Source: Thiomargarita sp. (GTDB lineage: Bacteria > Pseudomonadota > Gammaproteobacteria > Beggiatoales > Beggiatoaceae). Taken from it: a DNA stretch of 52,534 bases. The DNA lies in assembly GCA_022729575.1 (NCBI GenBank), contig DZAL01000017.1, positions 1-52,534 of the forward strand. The letters run 5' to 3'. The position numbers were made by a program, and so were the translations under genes. Below the pieces are notes generated by a model. It did not search any database and was not told the origin of the DNA. It saw only the letters and a list, made by a program, of their open reading frames with translations. Of this stretch, positions 43,053-52,002 are shown piece by piece (the stretch's first letter is position 1; every line of letters begins with the position of its first letter).

Positions 43053-43115
43053 GGGGCAACAAATTTATTGTAGCCCATCACTTTGAATAAGTGAGCCAAT
43101 CAACACTTGCCTACT

Positions 43116-43209
43116 CTACCACTATCCATCTGACATTAATTAGCTTTACCCAGTAGGACCAACCTGATTATACATTAACCTGATTATACCTTAAGGAAAA
43201 CAACCCACT
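43116..43209 (+). repeat. Duplicated upstream region of the haemagglutinin-like gene, copy 1
   Basis: CTACCACTATCCATCTGACA and the bases up to the ATG match 45776-45853 closely, with a small internal duplication of ACCTGATTATAC. It therefore copies the leader or promoter as well as the 5' coding region. Confidence 0.75.
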
Positions 43210-43410
43210 ATGCTGACTAAACATTCGGCTTACTCATTTTTACTCTTACTTCTCAGCCCGCCACTCCAGGCGGATGCGCTTACGGACGGCACGCTTGGGC
43301 CACAAGTTCATCCAGTTTTGAACATTTCAACGTACCTACTGATGGTAGTGCCACCTTTATCCCGGCCTCCAACTCGTGAGAATTTGGAAACTCCCTTTAA
43401 TCGCCAATAG
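43210..43410 (+). pseudogene. Truncated and internally deleted 5' end of a haemagglutinin-like gene, copy 2
   Basis: The signal peptide (MLTKHSAYSFLLLLLSPPLQ) and following residues match the gene at 45854. About 60 bp are then missing, and sequence matching CAGTTTTGAATATTTTAACG of the intact gene follows out of frame before similarity ends. Confidence 0.75.
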
Positions 43411-43423
43411 AGATATTTTAGTT

Positions 43424-43903
43424 ATGATCAGAATAACTCAGCCACAGCAACAATATTTAGAACGAGTGACGCAACTCTACGACCAAGTGCAAACTTGGGG
43501 AAAAGACGATTTCAAGTTTGCCATACAGGAACCCTATCCCGTCAGCGATACCACGGGCGATTACCCTTCGAAACGGTTAATCGTTCTCAAGAAAGACGCC
43601 CCCACCGGCGAAGAGTCCCTGGTCGATTTTTTCCCACAGGGACTGACTTTCCTGATGGGGAAGGGCGTGGTAGAAGTACTAGGACCGTGGCGCGATGAAG
43701 AACTAGCTTATTTGCACGAAGATAACCTGATATACACGGAACGCCGGGGGTTTAAGGAACCGGTTGAAAGGGGGTTTCAGGGCGAGGGTTGGTACCTGTT
43801 ACTTTGGCCACAGATTCCAACTCAGGTGGTACCCGTGACTAAAGAGGTCTTTTTTAACTTGGTTAAAAACGGTGCTGGTTTATTGGAGGAGGAACTGCCA
43901 TAA
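43424..43903 (+). CDS. Hypothetical protein next to a HEPN gene
   Basis: The start is set at ATG 43424 because upstream codons belong to the decayed haemagglutinin leader. The 159-residue protein has beta-strand patterns and many acidic residues (FPQGLTFLMGKGVVEVLGPW, ERGFQGEGWYLLLWPQIP). It has no recognised family and no nucleotidyltransferase motif, so it is not a standard MNT partner. GGAGGAGG near its end may serve the HEPN gene. Confidence 0.6.
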   Translation: MIRITQPQQQYLERVTQLYDQVQTWGKDDFKFAIQEPYPVSDTTGDYPSKRLIVLKKDAPTGEESLVDFFPQGLTFLMGKGVVEVLGPWRDEELAYLHEDNLIYTERRGFKEPVERGFQGEGWYLLLWPQIPTQVVPVTKEVFFNLVKNGAGLLEEELP

Positions 43904-43929
43904 TTAACCCATTACCAGCGACTTGGGAG

Positions 43930-44517
43930 ATGGTCTTGTGTGCAACTGATGCGTTGGAAGTGACCAGACGAATATTACAACGAACGCCTGGTCATCAGCG
44001 ACAAAAATGCCAAATGGCCCTTGCCCAATTTCCAGAATGTCAAGCGAGTTTGGCCAGATTTCACTTGGAACTGCGGGACCAAACCTGCTATGCGGGTTTG
44101 GAAGAGACCGCGTTGCGTTTGTTAGTTGAAAACGGGAAACCGAGTGAAATGTTAAAAGAAATAGAGAGTTTATTGGTGTTAGCTTTATGGGCCACCTTTG
44201 AACGGTTTCTCAGGGACTATTTACAGGAAAAAGGCACCGTGCTGAAACAGCAAAACTTGCCGTTTGCTAACCCTCTGTATGAACACTTTGAAAAAAGTGT
44301 GGAATGGTGGAAAATTGCCGATATTTTGGCGCTTCTGAAGGATAGTCCATTTCCTAACACTACGCTGTTAAAAAATTACCTTGATCAGGCGGGACGGATT
44401 TTAGAACACCGGAACAATGTCGCCCATGCTAATCCTAAGAAAAAAACGACCAGATATGGTTTGAAAGATACTTACAATGTTTTAAATGAGATAATCGAAA
44501 CCCTCTTGCAATATTAG
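43930..44517 (+). CDS. HEPN-domain protein, probable ribonuclease
   Basis: The C-terminal helical domain ends with R161-N-N-V-A-H166, the R-x4-H motif of HEPN ribonucleases, within LEHRNNVAHANPKKK. A hydrophobic helix LLVLALWATFERFL (81-94) precedes it. HEPN proteins cut RNA in toxin-antitoxin and phage-defence systems. The ATG at 43930 lacks its own ribosome site. In-frame codons INPLPATWE upstream, after GGAGGAACTGCC, hint that translation may begin at a non-ATG codon near 43900. Confidence 0.7.
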   Translation: MVLCATDALEVTRRILQRTPGHQRQKCQMALAQFPECQASLARFHLELRDQTCYAGLEETALRLLVENGKPSEMLKEIESLLVLALWATFERFLRDYLQEKGTVLKQQNLPFANPLYEHFEKSVEWWKIADILALLKDSPFPNTTLLKNYLDQAGRILEHRNNVAHANPKKKTTRYGLKDTYNVLNEIIETLLQY

Positions 44518-44973
44518 CTTATTCAATAAACTCCAGTTGCTATATTCATAACTCACTTTACGCCGTTTTCTTCTCATTTCTTCTCGTTCCCACGCGCCCG
44601 CGTGGGAATGTAGCGGTCTGAACCAGGATTGAAATGGAAATATATCCTGTTAATCGGTTAATCCCGATAATTCTGGTTCAGACCTGCCAATTTTAGGTAC
44701 AAAACGTTGGAGTAGAGGCTTTAGCCGGTATTGGAGTAGAAGCTTTAGCTGGGCTGTTTCCCCGACGTTTAATTTACCAGCCGCCACCGGCTAAAGCCTC
44801 TACTCCAACCGGCTAAAGCCTCTACTTCTATTTGTCAGAATCAGAATTGACCGAATTTAGAATTTTCAGAATGGGTTGGGGTTTCAATTCTGTCAATTCT
44901 TTAATTCTGTCAATTCTGATTCAGACAACATTTTTAGAATATAAACTGACTTTGATACCTTGACAACACCTTT
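44518..44973. repeat. Repeat-rich spacer
   Basis: It repeats, in order, the units found at 40837-41240: CTCGTTCCCACGCGCCCGC hairpin, GGTCTGAACCAGGATTGAAA pair, GGAGTAGAGGCTTTAGCCGG arms and GTCAGAATCAGAATTGACCG inverted pair. It lacks the family C insertion, so it shows the empty site that the 41009 element occupies. Confidence 0.7.
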
Positions 44974-45264
44974 ATGAACAATAAACAATACTCACTCGCG
45001 CAACTTGCAGACCGCTTACCTGACCTCCTTAGTCTCGTCGAAAACGGACAAACGGTGGAACTGACTCGCCAAGGCCGGGTGATAGCCATCTTGGTGTCTC
45101 CGCAAGACTATCAACAATTCCAACCACTCCCGTCATCACCACGAACGGTTTGGCAAGCTATCCAAGCCTTCCGTCAACGGCTTGACCCGGTGGATTTAGA
45201 ACCAGACGAAGACTTTTGCCAAGATTTGCGAGACCGTAGCCCAGGACGGGAGGTTAGCTGGTGA
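44974..45264 (+). CDS. Phd/YefM-family antitoxin
   Basis: The N-terminus (YSLAQLADRLPDLLSLVENG, then VELTRQGRVIAILVSPQDY) is the Phd/YefM DNA-binding fold, which represses its own operon. The acidic C-terminal part (DLEPDEDFCQDLRDRSP) would bind and block the toxin. It overlaps the PIN gene by 4 bp. Confidence 0.88.
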   Translation: MNNKQYSLAQLADRLPDLLSLVENGQTVELTRQGRVIAILVSPQDYQQFQPLPSSPRTVWQAIQAFRQRLDPVDLEPDEDFCQDLRDRSPGREVSW

Positions 45265-45677
45265 AACTGAAATATTTAGTGGATACTAACGTCCTGTCAG
45301 AAGTAGTTCGCCCTTACCCTAATCCGCAAATCTTAACTAAACTGCGGGAACATCAAGATGAAATTGCCACTGCGGCAGTGGTTTGGCATGAATTACAGGT
45401 GGGATGCCAACGTTTGCCCCCGTCACGCAAACGTGATAAGATTGAAGAATATTTATTAGAACTACAAACCTCAAACTTGCCCATTTTGGCTTATACCAAA
45501 GAAGCCGCCGAATGGCACGCCCAAGAACGCACACGTTTGAGTCGCTTGGGCAAAACTCCGCCTTTTTTAGATGGTCAAATTGCTGCGATTGCCAAAGTCA
45601 ATGATTTGATAGTAGTCACGGCTAATCTATCTGATTATCAATGGTTTGAGGAACTGCACTTAGAAGATTGGCGGTAG
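45261..45677 (+). CDS. vapC: VapC-type PIN ribonuclease toxin
   Basis: YLVDTNVLSEVVRP (first Asp), VVWHELQVGCQRLP (Glu), LDGQIAAIAKVNDL (Asp) and VTANLSDYQWF (Asn/Asp) make a complete PIN active site. The 138-residue length is usual. Its GTG start at 45261 overlaps the antitoxin stop (GTGA). Among the PIN genes here this and the 37711 gene look intact. Confidence 0.9.
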   Translation: MKLKYLVDTNVLSEVVRPYPNPQILTKLREHQDEIATAAVVWHELQVGCQRLPPSRKRDKIEEYLLELQTSNLPILAYTKEAAEWHAQERTRLSRLGKTPPFLDGQIAAIAKVNDLIVVTANLSDYQWFEELHLEDWR

Positions 45678-45853
45678 CCCGGGTAGGGTGGGTAAATGTT
45701 CCTTTGTTTGCCACTAAACTGCTTGTCAGCCCGGGTAGGGTGGGCAAACGTCCTTATTGTTTGCCCACCGTTACCCTACCACTATCCACCTGACATTAAT
45801 TAGCTTTACCCAGTAGGACCAACCTGATTATACATTAAGGAGAACAACAAACT
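45678..45853 (+). repeat. Two TTTGCCCACC hairpins and the haemagglutinin leader
   Basis: GGGTAGGGTGGGTAAA and GGGTAGGGTGGGCAAACG stems with TTTGCC-CAC partners lie at 45680-45775. The leader CTACCACTATCCACCTGACA...AAGGAGAACAACAAACT (45776-45853) is duplicated at 43116-43209. AAGGAG is the ribosome site. Confidence 0.7.
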
Positions 45854-48133
45854 ATGCTGACTAAACACTTTGCTTACTCATTCTTACTCTTACTTCTCAG
45901 CCCGCCACTTCAGGCGGATGCGCTTACGGACAGCACTCTTGGGTCACCAGTTCACATCACCGACTCTCAGTTTACCATTGGTGAGGAATTAGGCCAAAAA
46001 GTAGGTCCTGACCTCTTCCACAGTTTTGAATATTTTAACGTACCCACAAACGTGACTGCTGAATTTACGGGTTCTTCGTTAGGTATTCAAAACGTTCTGG
46101 CCCGAGTGACAGGCCCTACCAGTTCTAACATTGATGGCACCTTGCGTTCCACCATTTCTGGGGCCAATTTATACTTGATGAATCCCAATGGTGTCCTCTT
46201 TGGACCAAATGCCCGTTTAGACTTGTTAGGGTCATTTCATGCTACCACGGCGGATACGATAAAGCTAGGTACAAACGGAGAATTTAACGCCCGTACACCG
46301 ACTAAAAGTCTGTTGACGGTGGCAGCACCTTCGGCTTTTGGTTTTCTCAGTGAACAACCCTCGCCCATTAAGGTACAAGAAGGTGGTCTATTAGAAGTAC
46401 GGACGAGCCAAACACTCTCTCTTGTCGGAGGAGACTTAACCATTCAGCAAGGCAATTTATATGCACCACAAGGCCGTATTAATTTGGTCTCGATCGCTAG
46501 TGCGGGAGAAGCGGAGATAGAACCGGTTGGCCTTGGCATTGATCGGTTTGCCAAATTGGGAAAAATTAGCGTTATCGACAATTACTTACACGATACCAGA
46601 GAAGCTACTGATGGCCAATCGATAGGTAACGTAGATACTCACGGTGCGGGAGGAGGAAAAATATTTATTCGAGGTGGGCACTTCGTCTCAGAAGCAGGTT
46701 ATATATTTTCAGATAGTTATGGAAATGAAAGAGGACAAGGAATTGATATGTACATTAGGGGTCCAGTAGTGTTATCCAAAGCGGCAAATATCACGGCCGA
46801 TAACTACGGTGGCGATAAAGGAGGCGATGTGTCTATCACCGCAACAGATTCTATTTCTCTGTTTGACCAACCACCAGAACATTTAGGCGTTTCGAGAACG
46901 GCTATATCCACCAATTCTTATGCCAACGGAGATGCCGGTAAGGTACGAATCAACACGCCACAATTAGAAATAACTAGCGGTTTAATAGCTTCCTCACCTC
47001 AAGCAGGTGCAACGGGAGTTGGCGGAAATATTTTTATAGAAGTAGGAAAGTTGTTTCTAAAGGACGGAGCACATATTCAAGGTCTCACTTGGGGAGAAGG
47101 ACGGGCAGGTAATGTCAATATCAATGCTGATACCATTTTGATGCGTGACGACCTTGCCCGGATGATTGATGGTAAAAATCTCTCAACCAGTATTTCTGTA
47201 GGAGTAGAACCAGATGCAACGGGCGCAGGAGGGAGTATTCAAATCCATGCGGGAAATCTCGACTTGCAAGGCAATGCGTATATTATTTCGGACAGTTATG
47301 GATCCGGTAAAGCTGGAGATATTTCCATCACCGCCACTGACACGTTAACCATTTCAAAGTCCACCAAAATTAGCGGATTGGCTAGTGTTTCTGGTGATAA
47401 AGGAGATGCAGGTAACATTGACATCAATGCAAAACATTTAGTCCTTCGTGAAGGTGGTTTCATCAACAGTGATGCTCGTAATAGTGGCCAAGGTGGTAAA
47501 ATCACTCTCAACGTAGAAAAATTAGAGATAGATGATAGCATTATCACCTCTCAAAGCACTGGCACCGGCAACGCCGGCTCCATTCACCTCACCGCCTATG
47601 ACGCCACTCTAAACAACGGCAAAATTACTACCGCCTCCACCCAGTCTGGCGGCGGCAACATTCACCTGTCCGTCACCAACCACCTCTATCTCTTCAACAG
47701 CACTATCACCGCCAAAGCCCAAGGTGAAGAGGAAAATGATAATGCCGGCAACCTCATCATCACCCACCCTCATCTCTTCATCATGGACTCACACAGCCTA
47801 CTCTCGGCTCAAGCCAATGTTGGTAACGGTGGCAAGATCAAAATTGAGGCCGACAATTTCCTTAACCCGATCCCTGAGAACGTCACCGCTTCCTCCGAAA
47901 AAGGCATAGATGGCACAGTCACCATTAATGCCCTCGCAGTTGACTTAAGCGGTAGCTTCAATTTTTTAACTACCACCTATTTTCGACCGTTGACTTTGAG
48001 TAAACAAGCCTGTACCATTGGACCTAAGCAAAGTAGTTTCCGCTACCTTAAACTAGAATCGTCATATCCCGTGCCGACCGATTTGCAATTTTATGCACCG
48101 GAATTTTCTGAAATATTTCCCCCAGGTAATTAA
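45854..48133 (+). CDS. Filamentous haemagglutinin-like exoprotein (TPS domain)
   Basis: A signal peptide (MLTKHFAYSFLLLLLSPPLQ|A) precedes the two-partner secretion domain (about 30-160), which includes the NPNGVLFGPNARLD motif used for export by a TpsB-type transporter. The rest is a right-handed beta-helix of repeated 'GGNIHLxxxNLxLxxxAxIxSxSxGxGxAGDIxI' units. A cysteine (ACTIGPKQSS) lies near the C-terminus. It probably acts as a surface adhesin. No TpsB gene is in the window. Two truncated copies of its 5' region lie upstream (40625 and 43210). Confidence 0.88.
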   Translation: MLTKHFAYSFLLLLLSPPLQADALTDSTLGSPVHITDSQFTIGEELGQKVGPDLFHSFEYFNVPTNVTAEFTGSSLGIQNVLARVTGPTSSNIDGTLRSTISGANLYLMNPNGVLFGPNARLDLLGSFHATTADTIKLGTNGEFNARTPTKSLLTVAAPSAFGFLSEQPSPIKVQEGGLLEVRTSQTLSLVGGDLTIQQGNLYAPQGRINLVSIASAGEAEIEPVGLGIDRFAKLGKISVIDNYLHDTREATDGQSIGNVDTHGAGGGKIFIRGGHFVSEAGYIFSDSYGNERGQGIDMYIRGPVVLSKAANITADNYGGDKGGDVSITATDSISLFDQPPEHLGVSRTAISTNSYANGDAGKVRINTPQLEITSGLIASSPQAGATGVGGNIFIEVGKLFLKDGAHIQGLTWGEGRAGNVNINADTILMRDDLARMIDGKNLSTSISVGVEPDATGAGGSIQIHAGNLDLQGNAYIISDSYGSGKAGDISITATDTLTISKSTKISGLASVSGDKGDAGNIDINAKHLVLREGGFINSDARNSGQGGKITLNVEKLEIDDSIITSQSTGTGNAGSIHLTAYDATLNNGKITTASTQSGGGNIHLSVTNHLYLFNSTITAKAQGEEENDNAGNLIITHPHLFIMDSHSLLSAQANVGNGGKIKIEADNFLNPIPENVTASSEKGIDGTVTINALAVDLSGSFNFLTTTYFRPLTLSKQACTIGPKQSSFRYLKLESSYPVPTDLQFYAPEFSEIFPPGN

Positions 48134-48350
48134 GATTTGACAACTTTCGCAAAGTTGTCAAATCTGAGTGATTAAGATTTGACAACTTTCGCAAAGTTGT
48201 CAAATCTGAGTGATTAAGAGTTGACAACTTTCGCAAAGTTGTCAAATCTGAGTGATTAAGAGTTGACAACTTTCGCAAAGTTGTCAAATCTTAGTCAAAT
48301 CTGAGTGATTAAGAGTTGACAACTTTCGACCAGTTGTCAAATCTGAATCA
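48130..48350. repeat. Five tandem hairpin repeats of about 42 bp
   Basis: Each unit contains GATTTGACAACTTTCGCAAA and its inverse, a near-perfect stem, followed by TGAGTGATTAAG. The first unit overlaps the stop codon of the haemagglutinin gene. The array lies between that gene and the convergent glnB, where multiple stems could end transcription from both sides. Single copies occur at 5199, 9066 and 48771. Confidence 0.85.
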
Positions 48351-48388
48351 GGTGAGGTGATAGAGTTGTCAAATCCTAAGTTAAGTCC

Positions 48389-48805
<417 letters not shown>

Positions 48806-49681
48806 CTATAAAAAACATTCTAACATACGCTTGCCGATCTCCGTAGGAGAATGAGCTATAGTTACGCCGGCCGCTTCCAAGGCTGCCAGTTTAGCCGCGG
48901 CCGTGCCTTTGCCACCGGCAATAATCGCGCCCGCATGTCCCATTCGCTTCCCTGGCGGAGCGGTGGCACCGGCAATATAAGCGACTACGGGTTTAGTCAC
49001 TTTGGCTTTAATATAAGCGGCCGCCGCTTCTTCCGCCGCGCCGCCAATCTCTCCTACCATGACTATTCCTGCGGTCGCCGGATCCTGTTGGAATAATTCT
49101 AAACAATCCACAAAATTCATCCCTGGAATCGGGTCCCCACCAATACCAATACAAGTACTTTGTCCTAAACCATTATCCGTGGTTTGCTTGACGGCTTCAT
49201 AAGTCAAGGTGCCAGAGCGAGACACAATTCCCACTTTGCCAGCTTGATGAATGAAACCTGGCATAATTCCAATTTTACAAGCCCCTGGCGTGATAATACC
49301 GGGACAGTTGGGTCCAATTAAGCGGACTTGCGGATAATGGTCTCGTAACGCAGTTTTGACCTTGAGCATATCCAAAATCGGAATACCTTCGGTAATACAA
49401 GCAATGACGGTAATACCACCGTCAGCGGCTTCCAAAATGGCATCGGCGGCAAATGGGGCTGGCACATAAATCATAGTAGCCGACGCGCCCGTGGTTTCTA
49501 CGGCTTGACGCACGGTATCAAAAATGGGTAGGCCCAAATGTTGTTGTCCGCCCCGACCTGGAGTAACCCCGCCGACTAATTTGGTCCCGTAGGCTAAGGC
49601 TTGCTCGGAGTGAAAAGTGCCTTGTTTGCCGGTAAAACCTTGACAGATAACTTTAGTACTGGCATCTACTAATACGCTCAT
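48806..49681 (-). CDS. sucD: Succinyl-CoA synthetase alpha subunit
   Basis: With SucC it converts succinyl-CoA to succinate, making ATP or GTP in the TCA cycle. Residues of the CoA-binding fold ([19 protein letters not shown]) are at the N-terminus. The phosphorylated histidine is H249 in [13 protein letters not shown]. Length 291 is typical. GAGAGG inside the end of sucC serves as its ribosome site, and the gap between the genes is 4 bp. Confidence 0.97.
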   Translation of the reverse strand: MSVLVDASTKVICQGFTGKQGTFHSEQALAYGTKLVGGVTPGRGGQQHLGLPIFDTVRQAVETTGASATMIYVPAPFAADAILEAADGGITVIACITEGIPILDMLKVKTALRDHYPQVRLIGPNCPGIITPGACKIGIMPGFIHQAGKVGIVSRSGTLTYEAVKQTTDNGLGQSTCIGIGGDPIPGMNFVDCLELFQQDPATAGIVMVGEIGGAAEEAAAAYIKAKVTKPVVAYIAGATAPPGKRMGHAGAIIAGGKGTAAAKLAALEAAGVTIAHSPTEIGKRMLECFL

Positions 49682-49685
49682 GGTT

Positions 49686-50849
49686 TTATCCTCTCACTGC
49701 TTGCACGGCTTTCTTGGCCGCATCATCTAAATTATCGGCGGGAATGACGGTTAGCCCACTGTCCATGAGCAACTGTTTACCGGCGTCGACATTCGTCCCT
49801 TCCAATCGTACTACCACCGGTAATGGGGTCCCGGTTTCTTTAATGGCGTGGATAACCCCCTGAGCTATTAAATCACAGCGGACGATACCACCAAAAATAT
49901 TGACTAAAATGGCCTTTACCTTCTGATCGGAAACGATAATTTTAAAGGCTTCAGTGACCTTTTCCGCGGTGGTGCCGCCGCCGACATCGAGAAAATTGGC
50001 TGGTTGCCCACCGTAAAGTTTAATCACATCCATCGTCGCCATGGCCAGTCCTGCACCATTGACCATACAAGCAATATAACCGTCTAAGGCAATGTAATTT
50101 AAATCGAATTGTCGGGCCCGATGCTCCTTTTCATCCTCTTGGCTGGGGTCGTATAAACTGGACCAGTTGGGATGACGATAGAGGGCATTATCGTCTAAAT
50201 TAATTTTCGCATCCAACGCCAGTAAGTTACCATCGGCGGCAATAATTAACGGATTGATTTCCACTAAACTGAGGTCTTGCTCTAAAAAGAGACGATATAA
50301 TCCAAATAGCACCGTGGTCAACTGTTTTCGTTGATTGTTATCCAGGCCCAAGGCAAAAGCTATTTCACGGCATTGATATTCGCTCAGACCCACGGTCGGG
50401 TCGATAGTACGAGTGATAATTTTTGCCGGGGTTTTAGTGGCGACCTCCTCAATGTCCATGCCGCCGGCACTTGATGCAATCACCGCAATCTGTTGGCAAC
50501 TACGGTCAATCAACAAACTTAAATACATCTCGCTTTTAATGGCCGTGGTTTGTTCAATCAAGACACCATTAACCGGTTGGCCCTGAGTGCCCGTTTGATG
50601 GGTGATTAATCGTGTACCAATTAACTTTTGCGCCAAGCTCGACACCTCTTCTAAGGAATACGCTTTTTTCACTCCTCCTGCTTTTCCGCGACCACCGGCA
50701 TGGACTTGAGCTTTGACCATCCATGCTGATCCCCCCAAAATTTCCGCCTGTTGCACCGCTTCTTTGGCATGAAATGCCGGGTATCCCGCAGGGACGGGAA
50801 TCCCATAGTCAGTAAACAATTTTTTAGCTTGATACTCGTGTATATTCAT
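49686..50849 (-). CDS. sucC: Succinyl-CoA synthetase beta subunit
   Basis: [20 protein letters not shown] is the family's N-terminus; an ATP-grasp domain follows ([19 protein letters not shown]). The C-terminal ligase domain has [14 protein letters not shown] and [16 protein letters not shown]. Length 387 is normal. AAGGGA lies before the ATG. It is the first gene of a sucC-sucD operon; the 2-oxoglutarate dehydrogenase genes are not adjacent. Confidence 0.97.
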   Translation of the reverse strand: MNIHEYQAKKLFTDYGIPVPAGYPAFHAKEAVQQAEILGGSAWMVKAQVHAGGRGKAGGVKKAYSLEEVSSLAQKLIGTRLITHQTGTQGQPVNGVLIEQTTAIKSEMYLSLLIDRSCQQIAVIASSAGGMDIEEVATKTPAKIITRTIDPTVGLSEYQCREIAFALGLDNNQRKQLTTVLFGLYRLFLEQDLSLVEINPLIIAADGNLLALDAKINLDDNALYRHPNWSSLYDPSQEDEKEHRARQFDLNYIALDGYIACMVNGAGLAMATMDVIKLYGGQPANFLDVGGGTTAEKVTEAFKIIVSDQKVKAILVNIFGGIVRCDLIAQGVIHAIKETGTPLPVVVRLEGTNVDAGKQLLMDSGLTVIPADNLDDAAKKAVQAVRG

Positions 50850-51014
50850 TCAAATCCCTTATAATTATGCAGAAGATACTGAATTATGAAATAAATGGGT
50901 CAATTTGGCCAAAAATGGTCAGTCAATTTAAGGCTATTTTAAAATAATTAGTATCTTATATCTAGTTATTAGTTTAATAAATTAACTGTTTAACCACATA
51001 AAATCAAAATTACC
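50850..51014. promoter_or_regulatory. Divergent promoter region of sucC and mutM
   Basis: The 165 bp between the divergent starts is AT-rich and free of the dispersed repeats. Both promoters should lie here, but no clear consensus can be picked out. Confidence 0.4.
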
Positions 51015-51827
51015 ATGCCTGAGTTACCTGAAGTTGAAACAGTCCGTCGTGGGCTGGTACCTTATTTAAAGCACCAAGTGATAAAGCGAGTGATTATTCG
51101 AGAGCACCGCTTACGTTGGCCTATCCCCCCCACATTGGCGACTATTTTACCCCATCAACAGGTACAAGAGATTAACCGTCGCGGTAAATATTTATTGTTT
51201 CAATGTACTGAGGGATATTTACTGATTCACTTGGGGATGTCGGGGAGTTTGCGCGTGTTACCCGCTCGCGCTACGGTCCAAAAACATGACCATTTAGATA
51301 TAGTTTTTACTCCCCAAATATGCTTACGTTACAATGACCCACGTCGGTTTGGCTGTGTGTTATGGACCACGGATATTTTAAATCATCCGTTATTAAATTC
51401 TTTGGGCCCTGAGCCGTTGACGGCTGAATTGACGGGAAAATATTTGTATCAATTAGCGCAAAGACGGCAAACCGCGGTCAAAAATTACATTATGGATAGT
51501 CATGTGGTGGTAGGAGTAGGGAATATTTATGCCAATGAGACCTTATTTTTAGCGGGGATTCATCCAGCGACTATAGCCCATGAAATTAGTCGGAAACGCT
51601 ATCAGCGTTTAGTGGAGAAGATTCAACAGGTGTTGACGGTGGCGATCGAGATGGGAGGGACGACGTTACGTGATTTTACCAACAGTGAAGGGGGACCGGG
51701 AAATTTTAAGTCGTGGTTGAAAGTCTATGATCGAGTAGGTGAGCCTTGTGTGCAGTGTGGTAGTACGATTCAGTTGATGAAGATTGGGCAACGAGCGAGT
51801 TATTTTTGTCCGCAGTGTCAACGTTGA
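51015..51827 (+). CDS. mutM: Formamidopyrimidine-DNA glycosylase
   Basis: MutM removes 8-oxoguanine and formamidopyrimidines from DNA. The N-terminal PELPEVETVRRGL contains the catalytic Pro (after Met removal) and Glu. Lys in NRRGKYLLF and the GVGNIYANE helix-two-turn-helix motif are present. The C-terminal zinc finger has C-x2-C (CVQC) and C-x2-C (CPQC). Length 270 is typical. Confidence 0.97.
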   Translation: MPELPEVETVRRGLVPYLKHQVIKRVIIREHRLRWPIPPTLATILPHQQVQEINRRGKYLLFQCTEGYLLIHLGMSGSLRVLPARATVQKHDHLDIVFTPQICLRYNDPRRFGCVLWTTDILNHPLLNSLGPEPLTAELTGKYLYQLAQRRQTAVKNYIMDSHVVVGVGNIYANETLFLAGIHPATIAHEISRKRYQRLVEKIQQVLTVAIEMGGTTLRDFTNSEGGPGNFKSWLKVYDRVGEPCVQCGSTIQLMKIGQRASYFCPQCQR

Positions 51828-51890
51828 GACGGGGGGTTACGAAGGAGTGCGGAAACACTGGTTTTTTCCTCTCTCCCCCTGGGGGAGGGG

Positions 51891-51990
51891 CACTGCCATT
51901 AAGTTAAGGAATCCCCCGGTCAGGTTTTAACCTTGAAGGTCTGGTTTTAGACCTTCAAGGTTTCTTTGGCCGGCTAACTTAATGGCATTG
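51891..51990. mobile_element. Miniature element, family C copy 7 (short core)
   Basis: Termini are CACTGCCATTAAGTTAAG and ...CTAACTTAATGGCATTG. CTGGGGGAGGGG (51879-51890) and CTGGGAGAGGGG (51991-52002) flank it, a 12 bp duplication with one mismatch. The 100 bp element has a third kind of core, with an AACCTTGAAGGTC/GACCTTCAAGGTT stem. It sits in a CCCTCTCCCCCTGGGGGAGG palindrome. Confidence 0.82.
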
Positions 51991-52002
51991 CTGGGAGAGG
52001 GG

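Noticed and set aside
48048..48287. ORF giving a repeated TTLRKLSTLNHSDL peptide
   Set aside because: It is the translation of the tandem hairpin array and has no ribosome site.
48130..48350. CRISPR array
   Set aside because: The units are continuous palindromes of about 42 bp with no unique spacers.
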